This document shows, piece after piece, positions 1 through 13,205 of a DNA stretch of 64,000 nucleotides. Location of the stretch: the NCBI GenBank assembly GCA_011316305.1, contig SAUG01000145.1:62001-126000 (forward strand). Reading direction: 5' to 3'. Position 1 is the stretch's first letter; each line of letters begins with the position of its first letter. The notes under the pieces were generated by a model, which had not been told where the DNA came from, made no database searches, and saw nothing but the letters and a program-made list of their open reading frames with translations. The DNA is from Rusavskia elegans (lineage: Eukaryota > Ascomycota > Lecanoromycetes > Teloschistales > Teloschistaceae). A program made the position numbers and the translations under genes.

Positions 1-49
1 TTATTATAATAATTTTTAATAGATAAATATTATTTTTCTATTAGAATTA

Positions 50-245
50 TACTTTTATACTAGATTTTAGCGGTTTTAACGGGTTGAACCTGAAAATCCG
101 GGTTTAACCCGGAACCGAGTCGGTTCGGTACCTAGAAAAATCGGAATCGATTCGGTTCGATATCTAAAAAAGTCGGAACCGACTCGGATCGGATCGGTTC
201 TTTTAACTCGGATTTAAAATCCGACCCGACGGTCAGATTAAAAAA
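50..245 (+). repeat. left terminal inverted repeat
   Basis: Starts with TACTTTTATACTAGATTTTA and ends with AAATCCGACCCGACGGTCAG. The reverse complement of 5381-5535 starts TACTTTTATACTAGAATTTA and ends AAATCCGATCCGACGGTCAG, so both outer and inner boundaries match. The middle is more divergent and about 40 bases longer on this side. Confidence 0.8.
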
Positions 246-994
246 AATAGATTTATATAATAGTAGATTAGAATTTCCTCCGGAAGGTCCTAGTAGACTT
301 TAATTTAAACTGCTACGACCGGAACGACGATAATTTAAACCGATATAACTATTTCTATAGTTCGTATAAAAACGATTAAAAGATCGGTTATATCTACTAC
401 TAGACCTATTTTCGTTATCGCTGTTATAAAAATTGTTATCTCCGGGAATATCTAGAATATCTCTAAAATTAACGCTTTTTCTAGAAATATCTTTTTCTAT
501 AGTAGAGATAGTAGCGAATTAGGCCGTAAGTAAATCGTTTAAAGGGGTTCTATAACGGGATTTCTAATTTATACGAACTTTAAAAAAAAGCCGTATTTTT
601 ATTATATATCGTTATTTACTCTATACTAGCGCCGATCTAAAGATAGGAAAAATATTTTATTTAGGAATTTATATTCGATCTTAGAGAATTTCGTTTATAA
701 AAATAGATAAAACCGGTTTAAAGAAATTTTAATAATAGAATAAAGGTTAGATCGTTTATAATCTAGAAAGTTCTTACTATTAGTATAGAATTCTAAACTA
801 ATTTACTATAACTATAGAAAAATAAAGTATTTATATATATAAATATTTCTATACTAGGTCTATTATCGTTTCTATACTCGCTTTTATAATTAGCGATCGG
901 ATTAGTTAATATATAAATTCGTATATAATTGTACAATCTAGATATATATTCTATAATCTTTTAAATCGTTTATATAGTTCAAAACCCTGACCAC

Positions 995-1110
995 TATAAT
1001 ACTAGATTTCTTTTACTATTTAGTATTTCGAACTACGTCTACAGCTATAGCTAGATTTAAATATAACGTCCTTTAATATATAAAGATATTATATTTTAAT
1101 AATATACTAT
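995..1110 (+). repeat. internal diverged direct duplication, copy 1
   Basis: The core around 1008-1043, TTTCTTTTACTATTTAGTAT followed by TTCGAACTACGTCTAC, resembles the core near 4848-4882 in the same orientation. Similarity continues weakly for roughly 80 bases downstream, through an ATAGCTA and an AACGT motif. It may mark two copies of a related gene within the relic or a nested insertion. Confidence 0.45.
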
Positions 1111-4100
1111 ATTAATATCGTTATCTCGTTCCATAGATCGAACTGATACTATCAAAATAGCTACGTTAAATATCTATAAAGAAAATACAAAATTTTTAAA
1201 AATATAAATTATTTAAATAAATATTTTAAATTCGTATTATATAGAAATCAATTTCCGAATAAAGTAAATAAAGTACTATTTATAATATTATATCTAGAAA
1301 AGATAATTTTTAATTAAATATAAATTCGAATAGAAAACCCAATTTAATAATCCGGAAAATTAAAGAAAAGATAAAATATTTTGGATTTTTTATAATTTTA
1401 GTAATCTAATTATAACTATAAAAGAAATCTTCGGTAATAATAATAAAAATAGAATAATAAAAAGAAAACTAAAAGTTTTAAAATAGTAGAAATCGGTAAT
1501 TATCTATACTATTTAATTTAGAATATTAGTTTATAAAACGGACTAGAAAGATTTAGTTCTAAAAATCTATTTTATAAAAAATTTTATTTTAAAATTTAAA
1601 AATCTATAGTAGTAATTAAAGAATCTGATTCGCTAGTAGTATTGATTAAACTAGCGATTAAAATCGATACTAGATAATATAAAATATATATAGATAAATA
1701 ACCTTTTTTAAAAGATTCCTATTTAAAATTATATTAAATTTATATATATATTATTAACGTTATATAAAACAACGATTATAATATTTACGTATAAAGAAAT
1801 CTTTACAATTAAAAATATATTCGTCAAACAAGATTTACAACGTTAATTACTTCTATTTAACTATTTCCTTTTTTATTCGCGATTACGAATTTTCTACTAT
1901 CCAGTTTTTTCTCGACGTTATAAACGATTATAAATATCTAATATTTCCGCTATATCTATCTACTATAATATAAAGTAATTATAAATAGTTTTTACTTTAT
2001 ATATATTTATTATATAATTTATATTTAAATATTCTGTTAATCTATTAAAAAATCTATAACCCGCGTAGTTTTAAAAGAGTTACTAGTTATAGAATCGTTA
2101 AGTAATATACGAGCTACTATAGATAAAAGTTTTATCCGGTCGATTAGATTAAAAGATAGTAGAAAAATCGGATAGCGCGTTTTAAAAATAGTAAATAAGA
2201 AATTTTTATTAAAATTAAAATAGATTATTGTAGTTATAACAAAATAGTCGATATCCGCGAAGATAAATATAATTATTATAGATATAATATAATACTATCG
2301 TCTGGTTCAGTTGTAATATAGCTGTTACGAAAAAATATATATACGTAAAAGATTTTAGATTTATATTATTGGTAAAAGAAAAAGGAATAATAATTACGAA
2401 ATATATTTATCTATAAAAATTTCTACGTTAATTAAATTATCGATAGAAAATTACGTTATATTATTAGGTAAATTTAAAATAAAATTCTATAGAATTGTTA
2501 TTTATATTAACTAAATTAAAATGTAAATTCTATTACCGTATATTTAATACTGGTATACTAACCTTTAATTTATTTACCGAACCATTGATTTACCGGATAT
2601 TAAAACCAAAACAAATCAATTAAATAGATAAATAGATATTTAATAAAATATAATCCGTTAAAAGATAGTTTAAAGAAAATCTAATAGAGTTTAATATAAT
2701 CGAAACTAAAAAATTATAGATTAAAGTTTATTATTTATACGAAAAAACGAAATACTTTAAAAAAAATTACCTAACTAAAGAGATAATAGAGATAACTAAA
2801 TATTAATTCGAAATAATAAGAGAATTATTCAAAAAAATAATTAATAAATATATAATAAAAAGTTGGATAGCCGACTAATATAATAGTTACTTTATCTATT
2901 TATTAAATAAAAAAAGAATAGAATATTATTCTACAAAATCGAAAAGATTAAAAAAAATTGAAAAATTTAGTAGTTAAATTAGAACTGTATTAGATAGAAA
3001 AACTTTTTACTATAGTATTTAAAGTTAAAGTTGAAAATTATTAGATAATAGTTCTAATAAATAGAAAGAAAAAAAATAATATATTATAAAAGATTTTTAT
3101 AAACCAATCGCTGATTATATTATAAAATACTCTATTGAAAAAGATAGAATTAAAAAAATCGAAATTAAAAGAAGAAATAGATTTATAGAAAATATAACTT
3201 TATATTAATTATAAATCTAAAATAGTATATTATTTTAGAAAATCAATAGAAAAAGTTAATTTCGGAAATATCGATATAGAAAAGCTACGTTAGAAAGAAA
3301 ATTAAATTATAGATAATATATCTTTTTATATATAAAAATTCCATTTTACGTTCGGCGTAAATTATTAATAAATCCGTAAATTAGACGAAAAATTGAAAAA
3401 AAGAAATAAAGTATAGAAAATAGATATCTAAAAAAAATACAAATATCTATTATAATCATTAGCTAATATATATAACAAAAGTTAGAAATTAATCCGAAAA
3501 CTATAGATTAATTATATTAAAAGAATCTAATGAAATAAATATAGCTATATATCAAAATAGAATTCTAAAATACAATTGAAAATTCTAGATTCTATATTAA
3601 ATATTTAACTAAAAGATAACGATATTAGCTTTTCGTTATCTTTATTATTATATGATAAGATAGTAGCTAAAGAATAAAAATCAGCTAAAATATTAAAAGA
3701 CTTTAAAATAATTTATAATATAGATATTTAATTCGAATTAAAAAGATAATAGACGAAGAAATTTTTTATTAGAATTTTTTTTTAAATACCTGTCGTTTCT
3801 ACTAGCTAAAAGAATTTAAACTTTTTTAGAAATCTATTAAAATTTTCTAGAACTAATTCCGGAACTAATTTAATAAAATACTTTTATATAAATAGCGTAA
3901 AATTTTCAATCGAATTAAAAAAAATAGAATTATTGATTTTATTGAATTTTAATAAAACCCGCTTAGCCGCTATTTTTAGATAATCAAATTTTTTTTTTAA
4001 AAGCTTTAAAATACTAGATAAAGCGAATCTATTTTACTAGTAAATAACGAAGATTTAATTCGCGATTAGATAAATTATTACGAATTTCTTTTTAATAGAA

Positions 4101-4834
4101 ATATAATAACTAAATCTCCTAATTTTCTTTTAAATATTCGGATATAATATCTTCGATTTTTATAAAAAATTTAACTTTTTCGGATTTAAATCGTTTTTCT
4201 AATAAAAAACTAATAAATATATTAAGATAGAAAGAAATAAAATCTATAAATCGATTCGAAAATAAAAATATTATACGGTTTTTTAGACTTTATATATTTT
4301 CTATAAATATCGGTATTCGGAAATATTTTATAAACTTTAGATAAATCACGCGAATAACGATTATAAAAATTTTTTTTTAAATATTATATATACTAGTCAA
4401 ATTTCAAATAGAAAACGAATTTATATATAATAGAAAATAAAAGAAAAAAAAATAATAGAAAAACGGATCGGTTTTATATCCGATAGATTTAATACGTTAG
4501 ATAAAAGCGTTATAGAAAGGGCCGTATTATATTTACGACTTTATAGAAATATTTACGTTTATTAATTAGATAAATAGATTAACAGTTTAATCTAATTTGA
4601 ACCGCTAGAACTATAGAACCGCCTCTATTTAATAGATCGATTCTATCGGATATATCGGCCTTTTTACTATATATATTATTTTTTATAGTTTAGTAAATAG
4701 CTTTTTTTATAAATTGTTAATATAATTACTAAATACTACTTCTATTAATTTCTTATAATTGTTTATATAATAAAGACGCCTCGTAATATTATAATTCTAT
4801 TTTTACGGCTATACGAAACTAGTTACGATAATCT

Positions 4835-4950
4835 ACGCTAGAATTTCTTTACTATTTAATAATTCGGACTACGTCTACGAATGACTACGATTATAGCTAA
4901 ACTCGAACGTAACGCTTTTTGATATATAGAAACGTTATAAAAAAGCGAAA
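4835..4950 (+). repeat. internal diverged direct duplication, copy 2
   Basis: Partner of the 995-1110 segment. It shares TTTCTTTACTATTTAATAAT and GACTACGTCTACG and the downstream ATAGCTA and AACGTAACG motifs. The two copies differ mostly by C/T and G/A changes and small gaps. Confidence 0.45.
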
Positions 4951-5380
4951 GAAAATCTATATTTTTAAATATTAGATATATATAACTATTTAACGACTTT
5001 AATCTATTATTATTATATTGAAAGTTAAATCGATAAAAATATTCGCGGTAACGCTTTTTCTAGTAATAATTTTCCTATTTATACGTTATTAGTTAATTCT
5101 AAAAACTAGATTCTTTTTATTTAGACTTTTTAAAATAATATTCCTCGAATATTTATAGCGAAAAAATAGTAAAAAAAGCTTTTACTACCGTCGGTTTCGC
5201 TATTATCAAATCTAAATCTAGATTTAGAAAAAAAAAAAAAAAAGAAAATATATAATTATTCTATTATATATAAATATATATTTAAAAAAATAAAATTAAT
5301 TATAAATCGAATTAGTATAATTTCTAATAGAAGAAATTATACCGATTTTAATAATTTTTTTATTTTAGCGAGAAATATTA

Positions 5381-5535
5381 TAAATAGTCTGACCGTCGGA
5401 TCGGATTTTAAATTCAGATTAACTAATCCGATCCGATCCAAATCGAGTTAAAAAATAGTTCGATTCGGGTCCGGATCGAACTCGGATTCCCGGATTCGAT
5501 TCGTTAAAATCGTTAAATTCTAGTATAAAAGTAAA
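5381..5535 (-). repeat. right terminal inverted repeat
   Basis: Inverted partner of 50-245. The outermost and innermost 20-30 bases align with few differences, most of them C/T or G/A as expected from RIP. A further copy of the ACTAGTATAAAAG motif follows immediately (about 5539-5551), so the true outer end could lie 10-20 bases further out. Confidence 0.8.
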
Positions 5536-5659
5536 ACACTAGTATAAAAGTTATATCTATCAATTTAAAAAATTACTATTTAATTAACAATACTAGCTAG
5601 AAAGGTTATAGTTAAATAAAATATATTACCTTTATATATTACTTTTATATAATTTTCAT

Positions 5660-5890
5660 TAATTAAGAATTTAATAAATTATTTATATTATTATACTATA
5701 TATTAAAGATTTAACAAGTCGAATTAGATTTCTATTAGATTCTATTTTATAATTCGATCCGATTTTCGATTTTAATATTAGAATTCGATCCGATCTATTT
5801 AGCGGGTCGGATTAATTCGATCCGTTAAAACTCGAATCGAATTTCCGATAGTTCGATAGGAATCTGACTCGAAATAGCCAGTCTAATTAA
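5660..5890 (+). repeat. dispersed repeat, copy 1 (also at 60.2 kb)
   Basis: It shares an extended stretch with 60225-60460 in the same orientation, including TATATTATTATACTATAT, ATTTTATAATTCGAT, GATTTTCGATTTTAATATTA, and later AATTCGAT/GATCGGATC-type motifs ending near GAAATAGC. This shows that the two AT-rich blocks contain members of one repeat family, which is what RIP needs as a trigger. Confidence 0.75.
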
Positions 5891-8750
5891 AAAGAAATAC
5901 GTTATCGCGAAAGAAATTATTTTATTTAATATAGATTTAATTAATACAAAATTTAAAATTATTTTTTAAAAATTATATAAAAAAGCTTCTATTAAAATTA
6001 ATCTAAATATTTTCGCTTTCGGCCGTTAATAGAAGCTATATAAATAGACTAAATAGTATTTAATTTAAAATAAAAAATAAAAAATTTTATCTATAGTATT
6101 TAATTAAAATGTTAAAATAATTTTATCGTAGATTATAATTAAACAATTTTTATTTCTATTTTAAACTTTTATATTAAAAAAGGGTATTACTATTTAGATT
6201 TTTTTCTTCGAAGCCGTCGAACGCGATAAAAAGCGAATTATAAAAAATCAGCTTCTATTAAAAATCTAAAAACTATAGAAAAAACTTCGCTGCCGGTCTA
6301 TTATATATAAATAGAAAGATTTAAAAATAAATATCTATTACTAGTAAAGTTTTAATAGTTATAAAAACTATTATTATAGTATTAATATATTTTACATCGG
6401 TAGTTAGACTAGTAATATAAATAAAAAAATAAACTATAATTTCGAAAATCTATTATTATATATATTTTAAATTCTTTATTAAAAAAAAAAAAGAAATAAT
6501 AGAAAAAAAATACTACTATAAAAACAACCGCCGATAATAATTCTAATTCTATTATTATTTAATTAAATAGAGATAATAATATAATATTGGTTTATTTAAT
6601 CTAGTAGAATATAGCTCGAGACCGATAGAATAGAAAAAAGTAAAAAAAAAAAATTAGAATGAAAAAAATTTAATAGTTTTTTTTAAATAATTCTATTAAC
6701 GGCGAGCTCGATAAACTTCTATAATATCTTTTTTATATTAAATCGGTAAAGACGCGAAAGTTATAAAATATTTTCGTTTCTAATTAAAATATAAATTAGA
6801 ATTTTAAATTACTATAAAATTAGAAATAAATTATTTTAAAAAAATAAAATCTAATATTATTAAATTTTTTTTAATAGAATTTAGCGAAATTTATAAATGA
6901 TATAGAAGCTAGTAGCTACTTTTTTATATTTTTAATTAAATTTTTTTTAAAATAGTTTTCTTTTTTATACTAGTTTTAGTATTAAACCGGCGGAAAATCT
7001 TTCGTAATAAACTATATAAAATCAGACGTAATAGAAAGATTATAATAATTTATTTAATAAAAATAATATATAAAATTTGGATAATCGAATCATTTATACT
7101 AGATTAAATAATAGTAATAATAATAATCTATTATAAAATAAATAGAGATTTTAATAGAAATATAAACTATTTATACGTATAAACGATTTAGATTTAAATA
7201 ATTTCTCGCGATAGTCTCTATATATCTCTATTTAAAGTCTTTAAACGTAATCTATACTACGAAATAGACCTATTAATTTACTATTCTATATCTAAAACTC
7301 TATAGCGTTATTAAAAAATTCTAGAAATTTTCTTTTTTCTTGACTATAGATATCTACGAATCTATAGTTTCTTTCTATCTATACTTTTAATAATATAAAA
7401 AAAGTTTCGATAGAAATAAAATTCGGAAAATATAGAAATAAAATCGCTAATATAACGTTTATAGCGGCGTATATAATTTTTAACTCGATATTATAATATA
7501 TTTTTATATTATTTTTTAATATTATTAAACGAAATTTATTATCGAAATCTATTTTAAATAGAATATATCATTTAATAAATTAAATAGAAAATTCGTTCGT
7601 ATAATTTCTATAATTAATTATCTAGATAATATATTCTATTATATCTAATACCGGAAAGGTATTTTTTTTTCGAACGTTATAATTTTTTTTTATTTTATAA
7701 AATACGTTTATATAATTCTATCCGAATTTTCTATCGTCTAGTCGAATTAATATTAAATTTTAGTAAAAAGAAAAAATAGCTAAATCTATTCGTTTATAAA
7801 CCGTGGATTGATTTAGATAGATATTTTAATTTAGACGCTATTTAACTATATACCGATACTATTTCTTACTTAATTTATCGAATTTCTAGACGGCGATATA
7901 ATAAATATTTTTTCTAGAATAATAGAATTTTTTAAAAGTTCTATTAAACGTTAGTTAACTAATAATAAAAATATAGAAATTATATAAAAACTATTATATT
8001 GTATTATTATAGACTAGCGATTTTCTATCTAAAAAGATTTTAAAATAATTAATTTTCTATTTAATTTTTTCGGTTTAGTAATAATATCGCCGTCTTTTTT
8101 CTAATTTCGTTTTATTTTTTCTATTTAGTTAAAGAGTATACGATTTTAATAGCTATTAATAATAGATTTATTAAAATTACCGCGGGCTAAATAATAGAGA
8201 ATATCTATACGAATAGTTAAAGAAAATAATAAAAGTATAATAATAGTAGAAAAGAAATTAGATAATAATATCTAGAAATAACCGCTAGAAATTAGTTATA
8301 AAATATTATCGTAAATTTTCATTTAACCGAATTAGATATATAAATTATAATTTTTATAACTATAGAAATCAGATTAGAATTTATAGTTCATTTTAATATA
8401 GTTCGCTAATAAATCGACTTTAGATTTTCTATTTTCTATCGGAATTTTAAAGTTTTAAATACGATTATATATAGAAACTTTGATATAGAATTATTATAAT
8501 TTAGTTAAATTCTTTAAATTTAATCTTTTTTTCTATCGTAGAAATTTATTAATATCTAGATTTCGCAGCTCGTCTGTAATATATTATAATTTATTTAATT
8601 ACTACTTTATATCTGTTTTCCGCCGAATCTAAATATCTATTTTCTTATCTATATAAAAGAAAAACGACGACGAAAATAAAAAAAAAAGTAAATACGCGTC
8701 TCTATTGTTTATATACTATTTACTATAAAATATATAAAAAACCTAACTTT

Positions 8751-9402
8751 TTTGGCGTGCAATTAAAATCACTGCGCTAAACGAGATGTCCTATCATTTT
8801 ACTAAACAAAGTATTTTTTTTTTCTATAAAATATCTTGCTTTATAAAATTTATTACTCGTTTAGAATATCAGGAAATCTACTAAAATTCAGGATATAAAG
8901 ATTTTAGAAGCGGTCTAAAAGACTGTCAAAGTTTTATATTATAGACCGCTCGACAACCTGGTAAGATATATTTGTGAAGTTGCGGGCCTTATTTGGCGCA
9001 GCGATTTTAAATACAGATTATTCAGCCCTGAACCCTACGAAACTGTAGGCGGATTCAACTGGCACCCCCTCCGCTGACTCAAACGATTAATGCTTGTGTG
9101 TGCAGTTTGCAAGATTCCATCTTGATGGTCAAAACGGTACAGCAGGTCAAAGCCCGAGCGGGACTGTTGGGGTTTCCGTGTCTTAACGCAAAAGGTCGGT
9201 TCTGCAGTTGACAAGTATCGATCAAGATTGATATTCTAAAAAACAGTGTCACGAAATAATAGTTCATTTGTCATTTCTCTATTGGGAAACCCCTAACATA
9301 CTCCGCAATCTCACACCATGCAATGCATATCATTCCTCCCACGCTGGAGGACCAGAAGTCATAGATGACAGGGGGCCCATTGCTGTGTAAGTCGACGATA
9401 TA
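8751..9402. other. boundary and NPL4 downstream region
   Basis: Transition from the AT-rich block into normal-composition DNA. It holds the 3' flank of NPL4. I see no gene, RNA or repeat in it. Confidence 0.6.
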
Positions 9403-11474
9403 TCATCTCAAGCTAGTTCCCTTGAATCGCTTAGCAAGCTGTTCGCTATCGTCGAGATAGCCCCCGCCCTCCTCTGCGAGGGATGCAGGCGAGGGACGCT
9501 TGGGAGGGCGCTCACCGCTTTCTTGTAAGATGGCCAGCAATGTCGCCCATCCTGAAGTGTTCAACAGTTGGAAACCTTCAGCAACATCATGCGTCCTGGC
9601 AACGTGGCAAAGTAGAGACTCCTCTTCCTATTTGCTCGCAGTCGCTATTAGACAAGCATAAAACATCGCAGACAGTGGAGGTGCATACTTTGCTGAGGAC
9701 ACCCATGCCATGTATAAAACATAGAAGGTGGAAATCTGCAACCGCTCTGACCCCCTTTTCCCCTTCAATTTTACCGCTGCTGACTCCGAGTTTCTTTGCC
9801 ACGCTTCGCAACTCTTGGCCTTCGCCGATGGTTTCTCGATTCTCAATGGGGAAGTCAGATGCATTGAAGATGGCCGCAGTATCTTTGGGGAATCCATGAG
9901 TAAGGGTGACGAACAGGTACTCCACGGGAAAGCTCGGTTTTGCGTTTTCTTGTACACTTGCACCATACTCGTTGATCCGTCGGTAGAACACCTCAGGGAT
10001 ATACCGTGTTCTGCTCTCGGAGCCGTCCTCCTCGTCATCGTTACGCACCAGCATTACAGTGGGGTCGGCTGACGGCTCGACGAGATCCGCTCTGACCATC
10101 TCAACCGCCGAGTTCGATACTTGGAAGCACGAAATGGCTATACCACCATCCTCGTCGCCGCTAACGACACATGTAACAAAGTCAGACCCGAACCGGCCAG
10201 TGTCACTCCATTTCGTTGCTTTGGGGAATTGTGCTTGCAGCCTGGCCGAAAAAGTAACCTCGAGCGAGGATAGGTAGTACGAGTCCATGTGGCGTTTACA
10301 TACCACCGTCCCGTCACCCGCACCCGCATCGATCAAATCTGTAAAGATCACTCCAACCTTCTGCAGGCCGCAAAAATACGCAACTCCGTCGATCTCTTTC
10401 TCGTTTTCCCAGCTACCCAGCGTACAGCCGTCGATTTCGTCAATCTGCGGAGGTTCATAGATAGCTTCCACAACAGCTTTGATTCCAAGCGGGACTTCTA
10501 CGTATTCCTCGTAGTGACCGTACAGATACCCAATACGCTGTGCTCCGCCTTTTCTCCAGAAGTTCAAAAACGAGTCGATGATTCCCGGAGATGCAAATTC
10601 GACGTGGTCCACCATCCGGAAGGGCTGTGGCTGTAGCGTGATGGCACTTGGCTGACATTTGGTACAGATCCCTTCCGGCCATTGTGGATGGCCCGAGGGA
10701 CAGTCACGTTTGACTCGATAGTAAGGTTCGCTCAGAGGGGGCATGTACGATGACTTGAGCTCGGGCTTGTTTGTTGCAGAGTTGATTTTTCTAAGATGAG
10801 AATGAAATGAGAGGTGCTTGATCTTCCTTTCCTCGAGATGCTTTGGAGAAAATGGCTCGAGCGGCATACAGTAATCGCACATGCCCTTCAACCCATGTTT
10901 GCACATTTTCTGATCTCGGGGTCTGGCAATCTTGCCATCCTTCTTGTCGAGCCGATCGTCGAGCGGTGACTGCCTTACGACTTCCCAAGGATTCTTAATA
11001 GTTGCGGTGGAGGGCTGTTGAGGGAGGGGCGTGATGGGCAGATCTTCTGCGGGTGCGATAGGGAGTCCGTTAAGCCTATTTGAGGAATTATGTGGTTGTA
11101 AAGGTGTGGCCATGGGAGCAACCGAATGGCCGTTGACCTGTGGCAGCTCCATATATTTGATGTAGAGCTTGTCGCCATGCTTGAGTCCGACTCTTTCTAT
11201 GGCAACGCCCTTGAGCGAGCTGAAGAGTCGGTCCTCGCCAGCATGGGGTTTGTTAGATAGAGTCAGGGTTCGTGAGTCAACACTTTTGGGAAGATTGTCA
11301 AGAACCTAGAAGATTGACCATCGTGATCAGTTTTCTCCATGGTGCAGAGTGGAAGGAAAGCAAGCCTTGACCTACTTGTGGGAGCAAGGCAGGAAATTCG
11401 TCGGTCGGGTGTACCGTGAGTCGAAATTGGCCATTCCTACTCTCAAATCGCAAAAGAATCGGCTCTGAGGGCAT
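9403..11474 (-). CDS. NPL4: nuclear protein localization protein 4 (Npl4), Cdc48/p97 cofactor
   Basis: Npl4 pairs with Ufd1 to recruit ubiquitinated proteins to the AAA ATPase Cdc48 for ER-associated and nuclear degradation. Exons are 11376-11474, 9689-11305 and 9403-9627; introns of 70 and 61 bp have GT-AG ends and all junctions keep frame, giving 646 aa, a normal length. The first exon encodes the start of the ubiquitin-like N-terminus. Cysteines of a zinc-finger-like segment follow (residues about 168-179, pattern C-x7-C-x2-C, plus a second Cys pair around 240). The NPL4 core with [20 protein letters not shown] starts near residue 290. The third exon restores the conserved C-terminus ([20 protein letters not shown]); reading through the second intron instead would replace it with unrelated residues. 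It is divergent from SEC66, with 293 bp between the two starts. Confidence 0.95.
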
Positions 11475-11767
11475 TTACGCGGCTTCGGTTCGATGGCTAC
11501 ACTTAGGCTCTTCTGACAAGCAAATCGACAGGTCTCTTGACAGGCATTTCCATCATTGGTCAGGCAGTAGAAAGTGTGTTGAAGATGACGAAGTTTCGGC
11601 AGCCGTCATCATCTCGACTTGCGGGAGCTCACCCCTGTCGTCGATCATAACTAGCCCTAGAGTACTTTACCGATTGTTCGGAATTGTCCTTTTGACCAAA
11701 TATCCTTAAGCTTCATTATCCCGAACATTTCCTCATATCTAACAGTGTGAAGGTATCAACTTCCACC

Positions 11768-12625
11768 ATGGTGGATTGGGTCAGCCTCACAGTCCCATTT
11801 GCATATCTTGGGATTCTCATTGGATCCCTCGCAACTTTCTCGTCACTTTACAGAAAGAGGAAAGCAGGTGCATCTTTACCCCCTTTGACGCAAGACCATC
11901 CTTCTCTGTTATGCTGACTCAGTTCTAGCTAAGTCGTCCTCCCTAGAGCCGTGGTTTGGCCCACACCTACAGCGAGACATTTACCTCTCCCTCCTTCATC
12001 TCGAACCAGAACCTGGAAAGGAAAAATCACCAGCGGTACCCGACGGTGTCCTGAAGGCCGCCCTGCTTCACCGCGCAGTAGAAGATATTAGACGCATTCT
12101 CGAGGTCAGGAATGCGAAGCAGGCCTTGAGCAACCTGCTGCAAAGAGGAAGCGTCGGCGATGATTTATGGCAACGCTTCCTGCGAGCCGAAAAAGAGATC
12201 GAGGCCGAACTACGGGACGTTGTTGAAGAGGTATGTTTTCTGCAAGCGCCGTGGTCTCCACCGTTCTGACCTTCGTGGGCTAGGCGAATGCGCTACAGTT
12301 AGGCTGGGGCCAGACTATATTCCAGAGCGCAAACGAGATGCATCACAATGCCATACTACGGGAGAAACTCATCGTCATCCAGGCTCAGGGAAAGTCGGAC
12401 AAAGAATGGTGGCAGCAGGAAAAAGCTAGTATACAATCTAAATTCATGAAGGAGCTGGAAGACGGCGAAAAGGAGACCACGAAGCCTGCCGCAACGTTAG
12501 GCGGGGACAAGATGGGCAGCGATGAGGATACTGTTCTTGTGGAAAGCGGTGGCCCTGCAGCATCAGGGGCCGCGAGTAGTTCGAAAGGTGGAACCTCAAA
12601 GAAGCGGAAAGGAGGGAAGAAGTAA
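11768..12625 (+). CDS. SEC66: Sec66/Sec71-type subunit of the Sec62/63 translocation complex
   Basis: A non-essential ER-membrane subunit that works with Sec63, Sec62 and Sec72 in post-translational protein import into the ER. Exons are 11768-11867, 11929-12230 and 12284-12625 (introns 61 and 53 bp, GT-AG); the product is 247 aa. One membrane segment lies at residues about 6-27. It is followed by a basic stretch (YRKRKAAK) and the family motif LEPWFGPHLQRDIYLSLLHL. A helical region with RAEKEIEAELRDVVEEANAL and LREKLIVIQAQGKSDKEWWQ continues the match. The C-terminal tail is low-complexity and ends in a lysine-rich run. Start chosen because the ATG sits in a CCACCATGG context directly before the membrane segment. 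Confidence 0.93.
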
Positions 12626-13205
12626 TCGTTTCTCGTGACGGGCGCAATAGACATTCTTCGTGGTCTCGCGTGCTGTAACCGCTCACACATCTCATTTACC
12701 GACATTCAGTCCGCGGACACTCTTCGACGGCGCGGCAATGTCTGCTGCAGTGAACCAGGTAGCCGTGTTTTTACGAGTCTGCCGAGCAGATGCCTCATTA
12801 CATGGCCTGAGCCGGATTGGGTCATTGGCCCTGTAATTCGGCTCTCATATCCGGTTCTTTGGACATCTTGGGCCACCATCTGCTCAGCGAATACAGCAAA
12901 GTCTGAGAAGAACCCACAGCGATGAGTGGAAGAGAAAGAAACCGCACACCGAGCAAAGGAATGAACTATTTAAAAGGGCGCAATGACTCGATTGTTTGAA
13001 CTTTTCATGCTCCTGGGACAAATTTTAGCAAAGCCCGTATGTATGTGAATATATATGCTCCAACGGAACCACCAAGCCAATCTGCAGCGGAAAGCGAAAT
13101 GTGGAGATCGGTCCAGTACAAAGGGGATAGATAAGGCAAGGTGTACACCACTGGCTGGAAACCATCAATCTGCGGCCCTCAACAGACTTCCACTCGTTCA
13201 AAGAT
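12626..13205. other. convergent intergenic region
   Basis: 3' flanks of SEC66 and the DUF2417 gene. No gene or repeat seen. Confidence 0.6.

Larger units (their letters stand above)
50..5535. mobile_element. degraded DNA transposon with long inverted ends (hAT-like)
   Basis: The two ends carry matching sequence in opposite orientation (about 50-245 and 5381-5535). The ends are dense in short GATCGG/CCGATC-type subterminal motifs, a style seen in hAT-superfamily elements; the superfamily assignment is an inference. About 5.1 kb lies between the ends and has no surviving reading frame, because RIP has filled it with TA-rich stop codons. I could not find a convincing 8-bp target duplication just outside the ends, which RIP may have erased. 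It could also be two nested or adjacent copies, since an internal duplication exists (near 995 and 4835). Confidence 0.6.
1..8750. repeat. AT-rich, RIP-mutated repeat block
   Basis: This stretch is extremely AT-rich and has no open reading frame worth reporting on either strand. CA and TG dinucleotides are nearly absent while TA is very common and CG is still frequent (for example in the GATCGGATCGG-type motifs). That pattern is expected from repeat-induced point mutation, which converts CA to TA in duplicated DNA. Base composition flips to normal within a few tens of bases near 8750. The block contains at least one transposon relic with inverted ends (50-5535) and a repeat shared with the island at 60 kb. 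The part from about 5900 to 8750 shows no recognisable gene or end structure. Confidence 0.9.

Noticed and set aside
50..5535. LTR retrotransposon interpretation of the relic
   Set aside because: The matching ends are inverted, not direct, which argues against LTRs.
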